A DNA stretch of 64,000 bases from Candidatus Leptovillus gracilis (GTDB lineage Bacteria > Chloroflexota > Anaerolineae > Promineifilales > Promineifilaceae), in the NCBI GenBank assembly GCA_016716065.1, contig JADJXA010000027.1, forward strand, positions 1 through 64,000, written 5' to 3'. Positions 50,282 to 61,000 of the stretch are shown here, piece by piece. A program made the translations under genes and the position numbers. The notes below the pieces were generated by a model that saw only the letters and a program-made list of their open reading frames with translations, did not search any database and was not told where the DNA came from. Position 1 is the stretch's first letter, and each line of letters begins with the position of its first letter.

Positions 50282-50391
50282 GCGGCCCGCCCCTCAATCC
50301 CCTCCCAAAGGGAGGGGAAGCGGCTGGCTCCCTCTCCCTTTGGGAGAGGGCCAGGGAGAGGGAAGTGCGCCGGTTATTAAATTCCGGTTCC

Positions 50392-50676
50392 TTAACGAAC
50401 CTCGAGTCTTACCGTGACCTCAGCGCCTTCCTCGAGCAGTTCTGCTCGACGGACCTTGTCCTTGAGGGGCACAATGTAGAAGCCCTCTTTGGGAAACAAG
50501 GATGTCTTCCATACAGTTTTGCCAATTTGAGCCGTGACCGGGATCATTCCCCAACCATACGTCACGAATCCTGATATCGCTTTTAGGTCGTCGCTCTGCT
50601 TCGTTGGAACGGTAACAAAGTAGAATGGGGACGGGCCTTTCCAGAACCAAATCTTGCCACTAAACTCGATGTGCAT
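50392..50676 (-). CDS. DUF1905 family protein
   Basis: The 94-residue protein reads HIEFSGKIWFWKGPSPFYFV, TYGWGMIPVTAQIGKTVWKT and SLFPKEGFYIVPLKDKVRRA, matching the beta-barrel DUF1905 domain throughout. The function is unknown. It is a single-gene unit on the minus strand. Confidence 0.88.
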   Translation of the reverse strand: MHIEFSGKIWFWKGPSPFYFVTVPTKQSDDLKAISGFVTYGWGMIPVTAQIGKTVWKTSLFPKEGFYIVPLKDKVRRAELLEEGAEVTVRLEVR

Positions 50677-51002
50677 GGGTACACTCTATCGAACACCTGC
50701 CGCCACGACTTGCTGCAGGTTGGTCATTACGTCAACAATCCTCGCCAACAGTGTATCATCCATTTGTTGCAAGCGTCGGTGTTTTATGATTGGGGGTTAT
50801 CCAAAGAGAATACCGGCCTTGCCACCCATCATCATTGAGCGCTGTTTGTATCTTCTGGCATGGTTCAGCGAGCGAAACATCCCGCTCCCAGCAGAGGAGG
50901 GGGATGCTTCGTCAAGCTCAGCACCGGCGCTTTAGCCCCAGGCCAAAAAACGACGCTCCGTAAACAGGGCTGCGGATTACGGCCGTGAAATGGCTTTGGC
51001 GG
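50677..51002. other. Spacer without recognisable genes
   Basis: Short frames here are not protein-like, and no RNA gene or repeat was recognised. Confidence 0.45.
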
Positions 51003-52037
51003 TCATGGTCCTGCCCGCAGTTGGCCACAGCCGGCGGCGATGTCTATGCCCCGGCGCTGACGGATGGTGCTGGGCAGCCCATACCCGGCCAAAATCGCCT
51101 GAAACTGGCGCACGGCCGTCTCCCCCGCCGGCCGCCCGCCATAACCCACCGTCGGATTAAGCGGTATCAGGTTGACGTGCGCCGCCATCCCCTGGAGCAG
51201 CCGCCCCAGGGTGTGCGCCTGCTCCGGCGTGTCGTTTTGTCCTTCAATCAGGGTCCACTCGAAGAAGATACGCCGCCCCCGCTTTGCCACATAATAGCGG
51301 CAGGCGGCCATCAGCTCAGCCAGCGGCCACCGCCTGGCCGGGGGCACAAGCGCCTGCCGTTCGGCGTCTGTCGCCCCATGCAAACTGACGGCCAGACGAA
51401 ACGGCCGTGCTTCATCTGCCAGGCGCACAATCCCCGGAACCACTCCCACCGTACTCAGGGTGATATGTTTGGCGGCGATGGCCAGCCCGTTGTGGTCTGT
51501 CAGGATGTCTACGGCCGTCATTGTATTGTCGTAATTATGCAGCGGTTCCCCCATGCCCATCAGCACAATGTTGCGCAGCGGCAGGCTTCCCGGCGGCAGT
51601 TGGCGATTGGCAAACAACACCTGGGCCACAATTTCACCCGGCGACAGATGGCGTATAAAGCCCATCTGCCCGGTGGCGCAGAAAACGCAGCCCATCGCGC
51701 AGCCCACCTGCGTGCTGATGCAGGCCGTCGCCCGCGGCGCGCCATCCCGCCCCTCGAACTGCATCAGAACCGTTTCGATGGTCTGCCCATCGGCCAGACG
51801 CAGCAAAAATTTGCGCGTCTGGCCGTCCGTGCTGGAGAGGTCAGTTACGGCCGTTGGCAGTTCCAGCGTCGTTTCGGCTTGCACACGGCCGTGCAGATCC
51901 GCCCGCAGCCCGGTCAGATCGCCCTGCCGCCGGTACAGCCCATCCCACAGCTTATCCGCGTGGTAACGGCCGTAGCCCCAATCGGCCAGCAGCCCGGCCA
52001 GCGCCGGGCGGGTAAAATCGTACAGGTTGATGGTCAT
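51003..52037 (-). CDS. rlmN: 23S rRNA (adenine2503-C2)-methyltransferase
   Basis: The 344-residue radical SAM enzyme has the cluster motif C113-AMGC117-VFC120, the mechanistic Cys106 in TACISTQVG and Cys337 in DIAAGCGQ, and the signature MGMGEPLHNYDN. It methylates A2503 of 23S rRNA (and A37 of some tRNAs) with a methyl-Cys intermediate. The ATG overlaps the stop of the upstream PLP enzyme by 4 bp (ATGA), coupling the two. Confidence 0.95.
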   Translation of the reverse strand: MTINLYDFTRPALAGLLADWGYGRYHADKLWDGLYRRQGDLTGLRADLHGRVQAETTLELPTAVTDLSSTDGQTRKFLLRLADGQTIETVLMQFEGRDGAPRATACISTQVGCAMGCVFCATGQMGFIRHLSPGEIVAQVLFANRQLPPGSLPLRNIVLMGMGEPLHNYDNTMTAVDILTDHNGLAIAAKHITLSTVGVVPGIVRLADEARPFRLAVSLHGATDAERQALVPPARRWPLAELMAACRYYVAKRGRRIFFEWTLIEGQNDTPEQAHTLGRLLQGMAAHVNLIPLNPTVGYGGRPAGETAVRQFQAILAGYGLPSTIRQRRGIDIAAGCGQLRAGP

Positions 52038-53191
52038 GTGAAGATTGTATACTCGTTAGCCCCACGCAGGGCCTGATCCAGATCGGCGATTAAATCGGCC
52101 GGGTGTTCCAGGCCGATGGAGAGACGCAGCAGGTTGGGCGGCGTCAGCGTGCCCGGCGATTCAATGGAGGCGCGGTGTTCGATGAGGCTGTGGGTTCCAC
52201 CAAAACTGGTGGCGCGGGTGAAGAGCTGCACACGGCCGGCGACGGCCAACGCCGTTTCAGCGTTGCCATGGACCAACATGGACAGCAGCCCACCGCCGCC
52301 GGCCATCTGGCGCACGGCCGTTGCAAACGCTTCATGGGTCGGCAGGCCAGGGTAGCGCACCGCGGCCACTGCCGGATGGTCGGCCAGAAATTCGGCGATG
52401 TGTTGAGCGTGGGCGGTTTGGGTGCGCACCCGCGTCGGCAAAGTCTGGATGCCACGCAGTGTCAGCCAGCAGTCGGCAGGGGAGGGGACGGCGCCGCCGA
52501 TTTTTTGGATGAGGCGGATTTGCGTAAACAAGGGCGTCTCTTCGCGGGCGACGACGATGCCGCCCAATACGTCGCTGTGGCCGCCCAGGTATTTGGTGCT
52601 GGCGTGGATGATCAGGTCGGCGTTTTGCAGGAACGGCCGTTGCAGCACCGGCGTGGCGATGGTGTTGTCTACCAACACGGCCGTGCCAGCGGCATGGGCC
52701 AACTCTGTCACAGCGGCAATGTCGCTGATGTTAAGCTGCGGGTTGGAAGGCGTCTCCACAATCACCAGCCGGGTCTCTGGCCGCAGCGCGGCGCGCAAGT
52801 CGTCCAGGTTGGTCAGATCTATAAAGGAAACCGCCAGCCCCCAGGGCGCAAAAACCTCGCGCAGCAGCCGTTGGATGCCAAAATACATATCCCCCGGCGC
52901 GATGATGTGGTCGCCCGGCTTCAATGCCTGCAAAACAGCCATCATCGCCGCCGAACCGGAAGCGAAAGCTGCTGCTGCCGCGCCCCCTTCCAGCGCTGCG
53001 ACAGAGGCTTCCAGGGCGGCGCGGTTTGGGTTGCCGCTGCGGGTGTAATCGTATCCATGTGGATAGCTGCCATCCGCCTGTCGCTCGAAGGTGGTGGAAA
53101 GGTGAATCGGCGGCGTCACAGCGCCGGTCGCCGGGTCAATAGTCTGGCCGGCGTGGACGGCCAGGGTTTCGATATGGCTTATATGAGTCAT
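52034..53191 (-). CDS. Cystathionine gamma-synthase/lyase-family PLP enzyme
   Basis: The 385-residue protein shows the family's ETLAVHAGQ start, YDYTRSGNPNRAALE, SGSAAMMAVLQAL (PLP phosphate), VDNTIATPVLQRP, the Schiff-base Lys in HASTKYLGGHSDVLGG and TSFGGTHSLIEHR. It catalyses gamma-replacement or elimination in Met/Cys metabolism; which one cannot be decided from sequence by eye. The ATG at 53191 (MTHISHIETL) is preferred over 53209. It is co-transcribed with rlmN. Confidence 0.92.
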   Translation of the reverse strand: MTHISHIETLAVHAGQTIDPATGAVTPPIHLSTTFERQADGSYPHGYDYTRSGNPNRAALEASVAALEGGAAAAAFASGSAAMMAVLQALKPGDHIIAPGDMYFGIQRLLREVFAPWGLAVSFIDLTNLDDLRAALRPETRLVIVETPSNPQLNISDIAAVTELAHAAGTAVLVDNTIATPVLQRPFLQNADLIIHASTKYLGGHSDVLGGIVVAREETPLFTQIRLIQKIGGAVPSPADCWLTLRGIQTLPTRVRTQTAHAQHIAEFLADHPAVAAVRYPGLPTHEAFATAVRQMAGGGGLLSMLVHGNAETALAVAGRVQLFTRATSFGGTHSLIEHRASIESPGTLTPPNLLRLSIGLEHPADLIADLDQALRGANEYTIFT

Positions 53192-53241
53192 CGTTGGTTT
53201 CCTTATCATTTGAGTCTGGCGAAAATTACACCGATTTTTCA

Positions 53242-53272
53242 GATTGGACCAATCTCCAAGATTGGTCCAATC
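53242..53272. repeat. GATTGG double palindrome, copy 3
   Basis: GATTGGACCAATC and GATTGGTCCAATC are separated by TCCAA, identical in plan to the copies at 8737 and 24476. It lies 50 bp upstream of the PLP-enzyme start. Confidence 0.85.
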
Positions 53273-53378
53273 TGGGCCATGTAATTTCGGCTCTTCAGGA
53301 TTTCATGGGGGTAGGCGACTGTGCGGGTACAAGACCCGCCCCTACATTTAGCGATACCCCACGAGATCCGAAAGACCC

Positions 53379-53452
53379 ATAACTTGTCCATTTGCTGTGG
53401 CACGGTCAGGAGGCCGGCCACGGCGGGTAAGTTAATTAACTCCTGTTCCTTA
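53379..53452. repeat. Dispersed repeat R-KEQ, copy 2 (inverted)
   Basis: Its reverse complement matches 11776-11847, including the stem GCTGTGGC / GCCACGGC with a wobble pair. Copy 1 of the fold-back right arm shared with 24522-24542 follows at 53449-53469. Confidence 0.65.
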
Positions 53453-53470
53453 GGGTTCGTTTGCAATTAT

Positions 53471-53607
53471 GTAATGGTCACGATTTGGTTGGAAGCACTG
53501 TCATTCTGACGAGTCTTCGAGGAAGAATCCCCTTTCTGCCGAAAAATAGGGATTCTTCGCTCCGAAGACTCCGCTCAGAATGACACTGACCAAATCGTGA
53601 CCATTAC
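53471..53607. mobile_element. 137-bp fold-back element with perfect 19-bp ends
   Basis: The ends are GTAATGGTCACGATTTGGT and its exact complement. Internal arms TCATTCTGA / TCAGAATGA, GAGTCTTCG / CGAAGACTC and GAAGAATCCC / GGGATTCTTC extend the pairing to almost the whole element. It has MITE form but no second copy in this window; flanking duplications are not clear. Confidence 0.8.
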
Positions 53608-53794
53608 ACAAATGTAACACACTCTTTGCCAAATCGCGCGTTTCAAATGAGTTGAGCAGGCAGGGCGGGACGGCGCGGCGCACCATTGATTGCCAATCCC
53701 CCATCGCTAACTTTGCCTGAGCCAGCATCAGCAAACTATTCGCGTCGTGGCGGCAGGCGGCAGCCGCCACCAATCCACCGTTTGTAAAACACAC

Positions 53795-53842
53795 TTGACA
53801 TGTAAAGCAAACTTTACTATACTATGTACAGTTAACTTTACA
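53795..53842 (+). promoter_or_regulatory. Promoter with two operators, second XRE/membrane pair
   Basis: TTGACA (53795-53800) and TATACT (53818-53823) are 17 bp apart. The dyad GTAAAG-caaa-CTTTAC (53802-53817) lies between the boxes, and a near copy GTACAG-ttaa-CTTTAC (53826-53841) lies just downstream, 24 bp away. Two sites on similar helix faces suggest cooperative binding by the XRE protein encoded at 53854. Confidence 0.65.
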
Positions 53843-53853
53843 TCGGAGAGACA

Positions 53854-54057
53854 ATGAAAAACCGATTGTTAGAATTACGTGTCGCCAAAGGATGGAGCCA
53901 ACAGGCGCTGGCGGAGATGGTAGACGTTTCTCGCCAGACCATCATTTCCCTGGAAAATGGGCGCTATAACCCGTCTATTCTGCTGGCTTTCCGGCTGGCG
54001 CGCCTGTTTAACCTGCAAATTGAAGACATATTTCTTTATTCAGAAGAGGAGCAGTGA
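53854..54057 (+). CDS. XRE-family small regulator
   Basis: The 67-residue protein is a minimal HTH_3 domain: KNRLLELRVAKGWSQQALAE, VSRQTIISLENGRYNPSILL, AFRLARLFNLQIEDIFLY. It closely resembles YozG-type repressors and the XRE protein at 34012. CGGAGAG lies just before the ATG. Autorepression through the dyads at 53802-53841 is likely. It precedes a membrane protein gene by 1 bp. Confidence 0.93.
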   Translation: MKNRLLELRVAKGWSQQALAEMVDVSRQTIISLENGRYNPSILLAFRLARLFNLQIEDIFLYSEEEQ

Positions 54058-54058
54058 T

Positions 54059-54523
54059 ATGGATAAGCATGCAAAGTGGCTATCAAGCAGAGTTCGGCTA
54101 GGATGGGCGAGTATGGCAGTGGGAGCTGCTGTTGGTCTGGCAGGGATTTTGCTTGAATTGCGCAGTGCCAACCTGTCGTTTAATCCCGCTATCATCACGG
54201 GTCTGGGAATCTTGTGGGTCGGGATTGGTGTGGGCATTGTTGTCCGGTATCGCGCCGCACTGGTTGATGAGCAAGCGGCCAGGCGCCTGACGGCGGCTGA
54301 ACTGGATGAGCGAACTGTGCATATTCGGAACCGGGCGGGCAGCCGGGCTTATTGGGTCTCAACGGGACTGGTTTATGCGGGTTTGATGTGGGTCTCCTTT
54401 GCCGCTAATGGCGACCTGCCTGAATTGAGTGGGGATACGTTGTGGTATTTTCTGGCAGCCTGTGTCATAGCGCCGTTTGGGGTGTATATCATCAGCATTT
54501 TGGATGATCAGCGGAAATTGTAA
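54059..54523 (+). CDS. DUF2178-like membrane protein paired with XRE regulator
   Basis: The 154-residue protein has four membrane segments (GWASMAVGAAVGLAGILLEL, AIITGLGILWVGIGVGIVV, AYWVSTGLVYAGLMWVSFA, WYFLAACVIAPFGVYIISIL) and the family loop LTAAELDERTVHIRNRAGS (DER motif). Such proteins are always near small XRE genes; role unknown. GAGGAG lies before the ATG at 54059. Gene order is opposite to the first pair. Confidence 0.85.
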   Translation: MDKHAKWLSSRVRLGWASMAVGAAVGLAGILLELRSANLSFNPAIITGLGILWVGIGVGIVVRYRAALVDEQAARRLTAAELDERTVHIRNRAGSRAYWVSTGLVYAGLMWVSFAANGDLPELSGDTLWYFLAACVIAPFGVYIISILDDQRKL

Positions 54524-54640
54524 GTGTAAAAATCGTAGTAATCATTCACCCCGCCGCCTGAGCTTGTTGAAGGGGAATGGGTATTGACAGGCTCAATCTA
54601 CGGGGACGTGAACGGTCACCAAATGGGAACGGCCGTTTCC

Positions 54641-57600
54641 CTATAACTTGTTGAGCGCCAGAGCAACGCCTTCGGCTGTCGTCAGCAAGGGATCTGCATC
54701 TGTCGTCAGGTTTAGCCCTGTTTTGGCGGCAAAAGCAGATGCTTCTGCTTTGACATGGTGGGCTGCGCCCGGCTGCCGCAGAACCAGCGCCAGCAGCCGA
54801 GAGCCATCTGTCTGCCCAGCCTGCGCCAGCGCCTGCCCGGCCGACGCCAGAACGGTTAAGGTCATGGCTTCGGAATTAAGGGAAACGGCCGTTGCCAACC
54901 CCTCTTTCAATGTTTGTCGCGCCGCCGCCAGGTCGCCTGCCAGTAAATGCGTTTGCCCCAGGCCATCCAGGGCGGCGGCGGTGATCAAGCCGTGCCCCAT
55001 CTCCCGGCCAAGCGCCAGACTGGCCTGATACTGCCGTTCCGCTGCGCTTGTGTCGCCGGTGGCGCGGGCCACACTGCCCAGGTTGAGCAGATTGATCGCC
55101 ATTTGTGACCTGTTTTCGGCGGCGGCGGCCAGATCGTAACTTTCCTGGTAACAGGCGCGCGCCTGCTCATAGTCGCCTTGCACGTTAGCGATGTTGCCCA
55201 GGTTGATCAGGCAGACAGCCACCCCAGAGCGATCCGCCTGGCGACGGAAAATGTCCAGACTTTCTGTGTAATAGGCGGCGGCTTCGGGGTAACGGCCGTT
55301 ATTCTTCGTCAACACGCCCAAACTGTTTAACACCCCGGCGATGCTGGACGGCTGACCGCAGAGCCGGTACAGGGTCAGGCTTTGTTGCAACGAAGTCTCA
55401 GCAGCGGCCAGGTCGCCTAAATGGCGCTGCGCCCGCCCCAACATCTCCCAGGCGTCAGCTGTGTAGGGCGTTGATCCGGCCGTTTTTTCCAGCGTGGGCA
55501 GGCAGGCCAGCAGCCGCGCCTGGGCTTCGGCGTAACGGCCCAGCGCTTCTTCGTGTTTGGCAAGCTGGTGCTGGAGTCGCGCCGTCAGCGGACCCTCCGC
55601 GCCAATGTCTTGAATCGCTTCCGCCAGCCAGACGACAGCCTCCAGTGACCGGCCGCGGCGCAAGTAGAAGAGGGATAAAGGCGGCAGGATTTGGGTGAGA
55701 ATGGCTTCCGCTGCCGGTTGTGACCAGTCTGCCAAAGCCCACTGCCAGGCAAAACGGCCGTTTTCCAATTCCAGTGCCATCAACCGAAAAGCGGCTTCCG
55801 CCTCCGCTCCGGCGCTTTTGCTGCCTTGAGCGGCCATAAAAGCGGCATAGTAGCCAGCGTGGGCGCTCCGTATCTGCGCCCACGCAGCCGGGCTAACTTG
55901 CTCCTGAGCAAACAGCCGGATCGTTTCATGCAGTTGGTAACGGCCGTTCGCCTGCCGCTGCACCAACGACTTATCCACCAGCGCCGATAACTGCCGCAAA
56001 CCGGGATTGGAGGAATTTAACCGCGGAGGGGCGGAGGGCGCAGAGGGTTCCGTCATCAAATCTCCGTGCTCGCCGCGGTTCCTTTCTGTTTTCCCGGTAA
56101 TAGTCAGGGCAGCTTCGCCAGCAAAGCCACCGCGAAAAACGGACAGCCGCGCCAGCATGGTTTGTTCCGTCTGGGTCAGCAGTTCCCAGGAGTAGTCGAA
56201 CGCCGCCCGCAAACTGCGCTGGCGCGGCGGCATGTTGCGCAGGTCACTCGTCAGAAAATCGAGATGGCGCTCGATGGCGGCGGCGATGTCGCGGCAGGGC
56301 ACGGTGCGCACCCAGGCGGCGGCCAGTTCCAGCGCCAGCGGCAGGCCACCCACCATCTGGCAAATACGCAGGATGGCTTCGCGTTCGGCGGCGGCGTTAA
56401 AGCCCAGATAAACACGCCGCGCTCGCTGGATAAATAGCTGCGGCGCGCTGAAGGCGATCCAATCAGCAGCCGCTTCCGGCGGCAGGTCCAGCCCACCAAT
56501 TTCCACCAGCCACTCTTCATACAGATTGAGCCGCTCCCGCGAGGTGACGATGAGGCGCAGGCCAGGAGCGGCTGCCAGCAGGTCGGCAATGAGACCAGCC
56601 TGGGGCAGCAGGTGTTCAAAGTTGTCCAGCAGCAGCAGTAGGCGGCGGTCGCGTAGGTGTTGGCGGAGTTGTTCGTCGGGTGCTGTCGGGCCGCTGAGTT
56701 TTAGACCAATGGTTTCGGCGATATGGGGGGCAACGGCCACTTCGGCTTTGCTCAGTGCAGGCGTTTCCGTGGGCAAATCGGCCAATGGTACAAAAAAAAC
56801 ACCGTCGGCAAAGCGCGGGTCCGTCAGGAGACGGGTGGCCGTTTCCAGTGCCAGCCGTGTTTTGCCGGCGCCGCCGGGACCGAGAATGGTCAGTAAACGG
56901 CCGTCCGGCTGTGCCAGCAGGTCAGTTAACTGCGCCAGTTCCGGTTCGCGGCCGACAAAGGAGGCGGCGCTGGCGGGCAGGTTGTGGGGAGAGGGGGAGA
57001 GGGGGAGAGGGGGAGAGGGGGAGAAAGGGAGAACGGGAGAGGGGGGAGAGGGGGAGTGTGTTGGTTTTGATGGTTTCGTAGAGGGCGAGGGTGTCGGCGG
57101 ATGGTTCGATGCCCAGGTTTTCGGCGAGCAGGCGGCGGCAGGTTTCAAACTGCGCCAGGGCGTCACTGCGCTGGCCGTTTAGCGCCAGCAGGCGCATGAG
57201 TTGGCGGTGGGCTTCTTCGCGCCAGTTGTCCAGCGCCAGACTGCGCCGGGCGTAGGCGATGCCCTCGGTGGTGGCTTGCCGCGTCAGGGCGTCGTCGGCC
57301 AGACGGTGCAGCAGGTCTATCACCAGCAGGCGCAGCCGTTCCCGCTCCAGCAGCGCCCATTCGTCGAAGGCAGGGGCGTCGGGAATGATGAGACCGTCCA
57401 GAAAATCGCCGCGGTAGAGGGCAACGGCCGTTTTCCAGGCGGAGGGTGGTTCGGAAACGGCCGTTTCTAAACTGGTTACGTCCAGGGTGATCCGGTCCAT
57501 ATTAAGGCTGATGGTGTGGTGGGTGAGGGTCAGAAACGGCCGTAGTTGAGTTGGCAGCCGGTTCAGTGTCACGCGCAAACTGGCCCGCGCCGCCGCGTCT

Positions 57601-57779
57601 GGCGTTTCGCCCCACAGCAGGGAGGCCAGCGATTCTCGCGAAGAAGGTTGGCCGGTGACCGCCAGATAAGCCAGCAAGGCCACTCCTTTCACGGGCAGCC
57701 TGCTTGCCAGCAGTGCGCCGTCTAACCGTACTTCCGGTTTACCCAACAAAGTCAGTTGCAGTGTCGCTTGATCATGCAT
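54641..57779 (-). pseudogene. BTAD/NB-ARC/TPR transcriptional regulator, split at an 8-bp repeat (possible phase switch)
   Basis: The 5' frame (57779 to about 57050) encodes a SARP-type winged helix (TLLGKPEVRLDGALLASRLP, RASLRVTLNRLP) and a BTAD domain (AVALYRGDFLDGL, EEAHRQLMRLLALNGQRSDA). In another frame, from about 56990 on, follow FVGREPELAQL, Walker A ILGPGGAGKTRLALE, LLLLDNFEHLL and a long C-terminal TPR array (residues to 54641). The frame change lies in a tract of GGGGGAGA repeats (56987-57054). As 8 is not a multiple of 3, repeat number would decide if the full about 1,040-residue protein is made. Present state: off, unless the assembly miscounts the tract. Confidence 0.8.
56987..57054. 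repeat. GGGGGAGA 8-bp tandem repeat in a regulator gene
   Basis: About five copies of the octamer GGGGGAGA are followed by AAAGGGAGAACGGGAGAGG and further G5AGAG units. It lies exactly at the BTAD/NB-ARC domain border. Confidence 0.85.
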
Positions 57780-57875
57780 GTCATCGCTGCCTGTTACGCT
57801 GCTGTTACGGTTCAGTAATGCTGGATGCTTATACTGACATTATAACGATGGTCATTCTGTTGTCACGGATTTGTT

Positions 57876-58073
57876 ATGTCTCAATCACTTCAATACCCTT
57901 ACACCATATACCTGATGCGCCTCTGGCAGGACAGTGAAGGCGAATCAGCCTGGCGTTTCAGCCTGGAAGACCCGCACACCAATGCCAGGCGCGGTTTTGC
58001 CAGCCTGGATGAGATGGTGCTTTTTTTGCAGCAAGAAACCACAAAGGATACGAGGAAACGTCATGAACCGTAA
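57876..58073 (+). CDS. Small conserved protein next to BTAD regulator
   Basis: The 65-residue protein YPYTIYLMRLWQDSEGESAW, RFSLEDPHTNARRGFASLDE and MVLFLQQET resembles small Chloroflexota proteins of the pattern LIRLWRE...WRASLQ...GFASLEEL. Function unknown. Its 3' end overlaps the start of the giant surface-protein gene by 11 bp, so the two are likely coupled. It is divergent from the BTAD gene with about 96 bp between. Confidence 0.7.
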   Translation: MSQSLQYPYTIYLMRLWQDSEGESAWRFSLEDPHTNARRGFASLDEMVLFLQQETTKDTRKRHEP

Positions 58074-61000
58074 ACGAGATAGTGTGTTGAGTTTGATTGT
58101 GGCTCTCCTGGTGGTGATGGTTGGGCTGGGGCGGGTAACGGCCGTTGCCCACGCCACCACCTACACCGTCACCACCACCGCCGACAGCGGCCCCGGCTCC
58201 CTGCGCCAGGCCATCCTGGACGCCAACGCCAACCCCGGCGCGGACACCATCACCTTCGCCATCGGCGCGCCCGGCTCCCAACAAACCATCCAACCCACCA
58301 CCGCCCTCCCCACCATCACCGGCCCCGTGACGATTGACGGCTGGAGCCAGGGCGGCAGCGGCTACACCGGCCCGCCCCTCATCGAACTCAACGGCGCGTT
58401 GGCGGGTCCTCAGGCCATCGGCCTCACCCTCACCGCCGGCAGCAGCGTCGTGCGCGGGCTGGTGGTCAATGGCTTTGCCATTGGCGGCTCTGCGGGCGGC
58501 ATCCGCCTGCAAACGGGCGGCGGCAATTGGATATACGGCAACTACATCGGCACAAACTTCGCCGGGGATACCCGCGTTGCCAACACGCGTGGCATCTGGA
58601 TTGACGGCGGTTCCAGCAACAACCGCATCGGCACGAATGCCGACGGCGTGGACGATGTGGCCGAACGCAACGTCATCTCGGCTAACGTCGAGCAGAACAT
58701 CTGGATTTACCAGCCCGCCACCACCGGCAACTTGATCATGGGCAACTACATCGGCCTGAATGCGGCGGGCACGGCGGCCGTGGGCACAAACAATCAAACG
58801 GTCGCCGCTGCCGGTATTACGGTGCAGGAAGCCAGCTACACCGTCATCGGCACCGATGGCGACGGCCAAGGGGACGCGCTGGAAGGCAACGTCATCAGCG
58901 GCAGCATGCTCAACATCAACCTGACCGGCACAAGCAACTTCAACGAGAGCCACCATAACCGCATCTCCGGCAACCTGATCGGCACGAACGCCAGCGGCAC
59001 GGCCAGCGTGGGCATCCAGGCGGAAGGCGTGCGCGTCTACGTCGCTTACGATAACCTCATCGGCACGGACGGCGACGGCGTTTCCGACGAATTGGAAGGC
59101 AACCTGATCTCCGGCAACATTGATTTTGGCGTCATGCTTCAGCAGACCGGATCACGCAACACCGTCGTCGCCGGCAACAAGATCGGCACGGACATCACCG
59201 GCATGACCGCCATCCCCAACGGCACCATCTCTTCGCCCCGCGCCGGTATCCTGCTGGGCGGCTACGGCCACCGCATTGGGACTAACAGCGACGGCGTCTC
59301 TGACGATCTGGAGCGCAACCTGATCTCCGGCAACACCAATGTGGCCACTTACGCCATCTACTTCAACAACGTGCCTGACCCGGACGCGCCGCCCACGATC
59401 ATTGCCGGGAACTGGATGGGGGTGGACGCCACCGGTCTGGCGGCGCTGCCCAACAACGTCGGCATCAGCAGCACATCTTACGCCCCCACCACCATCCGCG
59501 ACAACGTCATCTCCGGCCACACCCACGAGGGCATCAGTACCCATACATCCAATATGCTGATTATCGGCAACCGGATTGGCGTCGGCACGGATGGCGTGAC
59601 GCCATTGGGCAATGGGCAGGACGGACTTTACCTATCGGGCAACAATAATCTCATCGGCGGTACCGGGCCAGGCGAAGCCAACATCATCGCCCATAACGGC
59701 GGTTCCTTTTACGGTGGGGTCAGAATTAGCAATACTGGCCTGAGCAACACCATTCGCGGCAACCGCATCTACGCTAACTCGCAGTTGGGCATTGACCTGC
59801 GCTGGCCTGATGGCGTGAACGTCAATGACCCGGATGACCTGGACATCGGCGGCAATAACCTGCAAAATTACCCCATCATCACCTTTGCCCAGTCCTACGC
59901 CAACGGGACAACGGTGATTCAGGGTGTGTTGGACAGCAACCCCAACATCACCTTTACCCTGGACTTTTATTACAGTTCTGAAGCCGACCCCAGCGGGCAT
60001 GGCGAAGGGGAGTATTACCTGGGCGAAACCAGCGTCACCACCGACGCGGAAGGGGATGCTACCTTTGACGTGACCCTGCCCGCCACCATCCCGCCGAACC
60101 AGTTCGTCACCGCTACCGCCACCCACGCCGACGGCGGCACGTCGGAGTTTTCGCTGGCCCTGCCCGCCGGAGGGGTGATGGACGTGCCGATTCAAGGGTT
60201 GAGCGCAGCCCACACCACATCCGGCTACAGCAACGACCCCGTCACCTTTGCCGCCAGCATCAGCGCCGGGACAGGGGTCAGCTACGAATGGAACTTGGGG
60301 GATGGCAGCCTGGCCGCCGGGCCGTTCGTGGAACACAGCTACGCCGCGCCCGGCGTTTATACCGCCACCGTCAGCGCCAGCAACAACAGCAGCAGCGCCC
60401 AGGCGCAAACGGTTGTCACCATTGTCGAAGCGGCCAATATCAACGGCCGTGTCTGGAATGACCTGGACCTGGATGGCATCCTGGGCATTGGCGAAGGCGG
60501 GCTGGCCGGGATTACCGTGACCGCCAGCGGTCCCACCGGGACGATCCAGACAACCACCGACGCCGACGGCCGTTACCAACTCTTCACCCCATCCCCCGGC
60601 CTATACACCGTCAGCGCGGCCGCAACCAATATGTCCCCAACGTCCGCCAGCCCGATCCCGATACCGATGGGCGAGGATGGCGGCACGGTCGTAGACTTCG
60701 GCCTGCATGAAACGCCCCCGGCCGGATTTGGGATCATCGCCGGGCGGTCCTGGGTAGACCTGGACGGCTCCGGCTTCCCCGAACCGGGCGAGGAGCCGCT
60801 GGCCGGTCTGCAAGGAGATATAATCGGCTATCAATTTCCCCTGCAGACGATCACCACCGACAGCAACGGCCTTTTCAGTCTGCTCGTACCGTCGAATCGC
60901 ACCTATCTCATGTGGGTCTTCGCCGCTGGCTTTTTCCCCGATGAGCGCGTATTTGGCACGATCTGGCTGAGCGCCAATGCCCCGTTGATGAACCTCCATG

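Noticed and set aside
50985..53284. Long plus-strand frames opposite rlmN and the PLP enzyme
   Set aside because: The minus strand carries complete, well-known enzymes with all active-site residues; the opposite frames are shadows.
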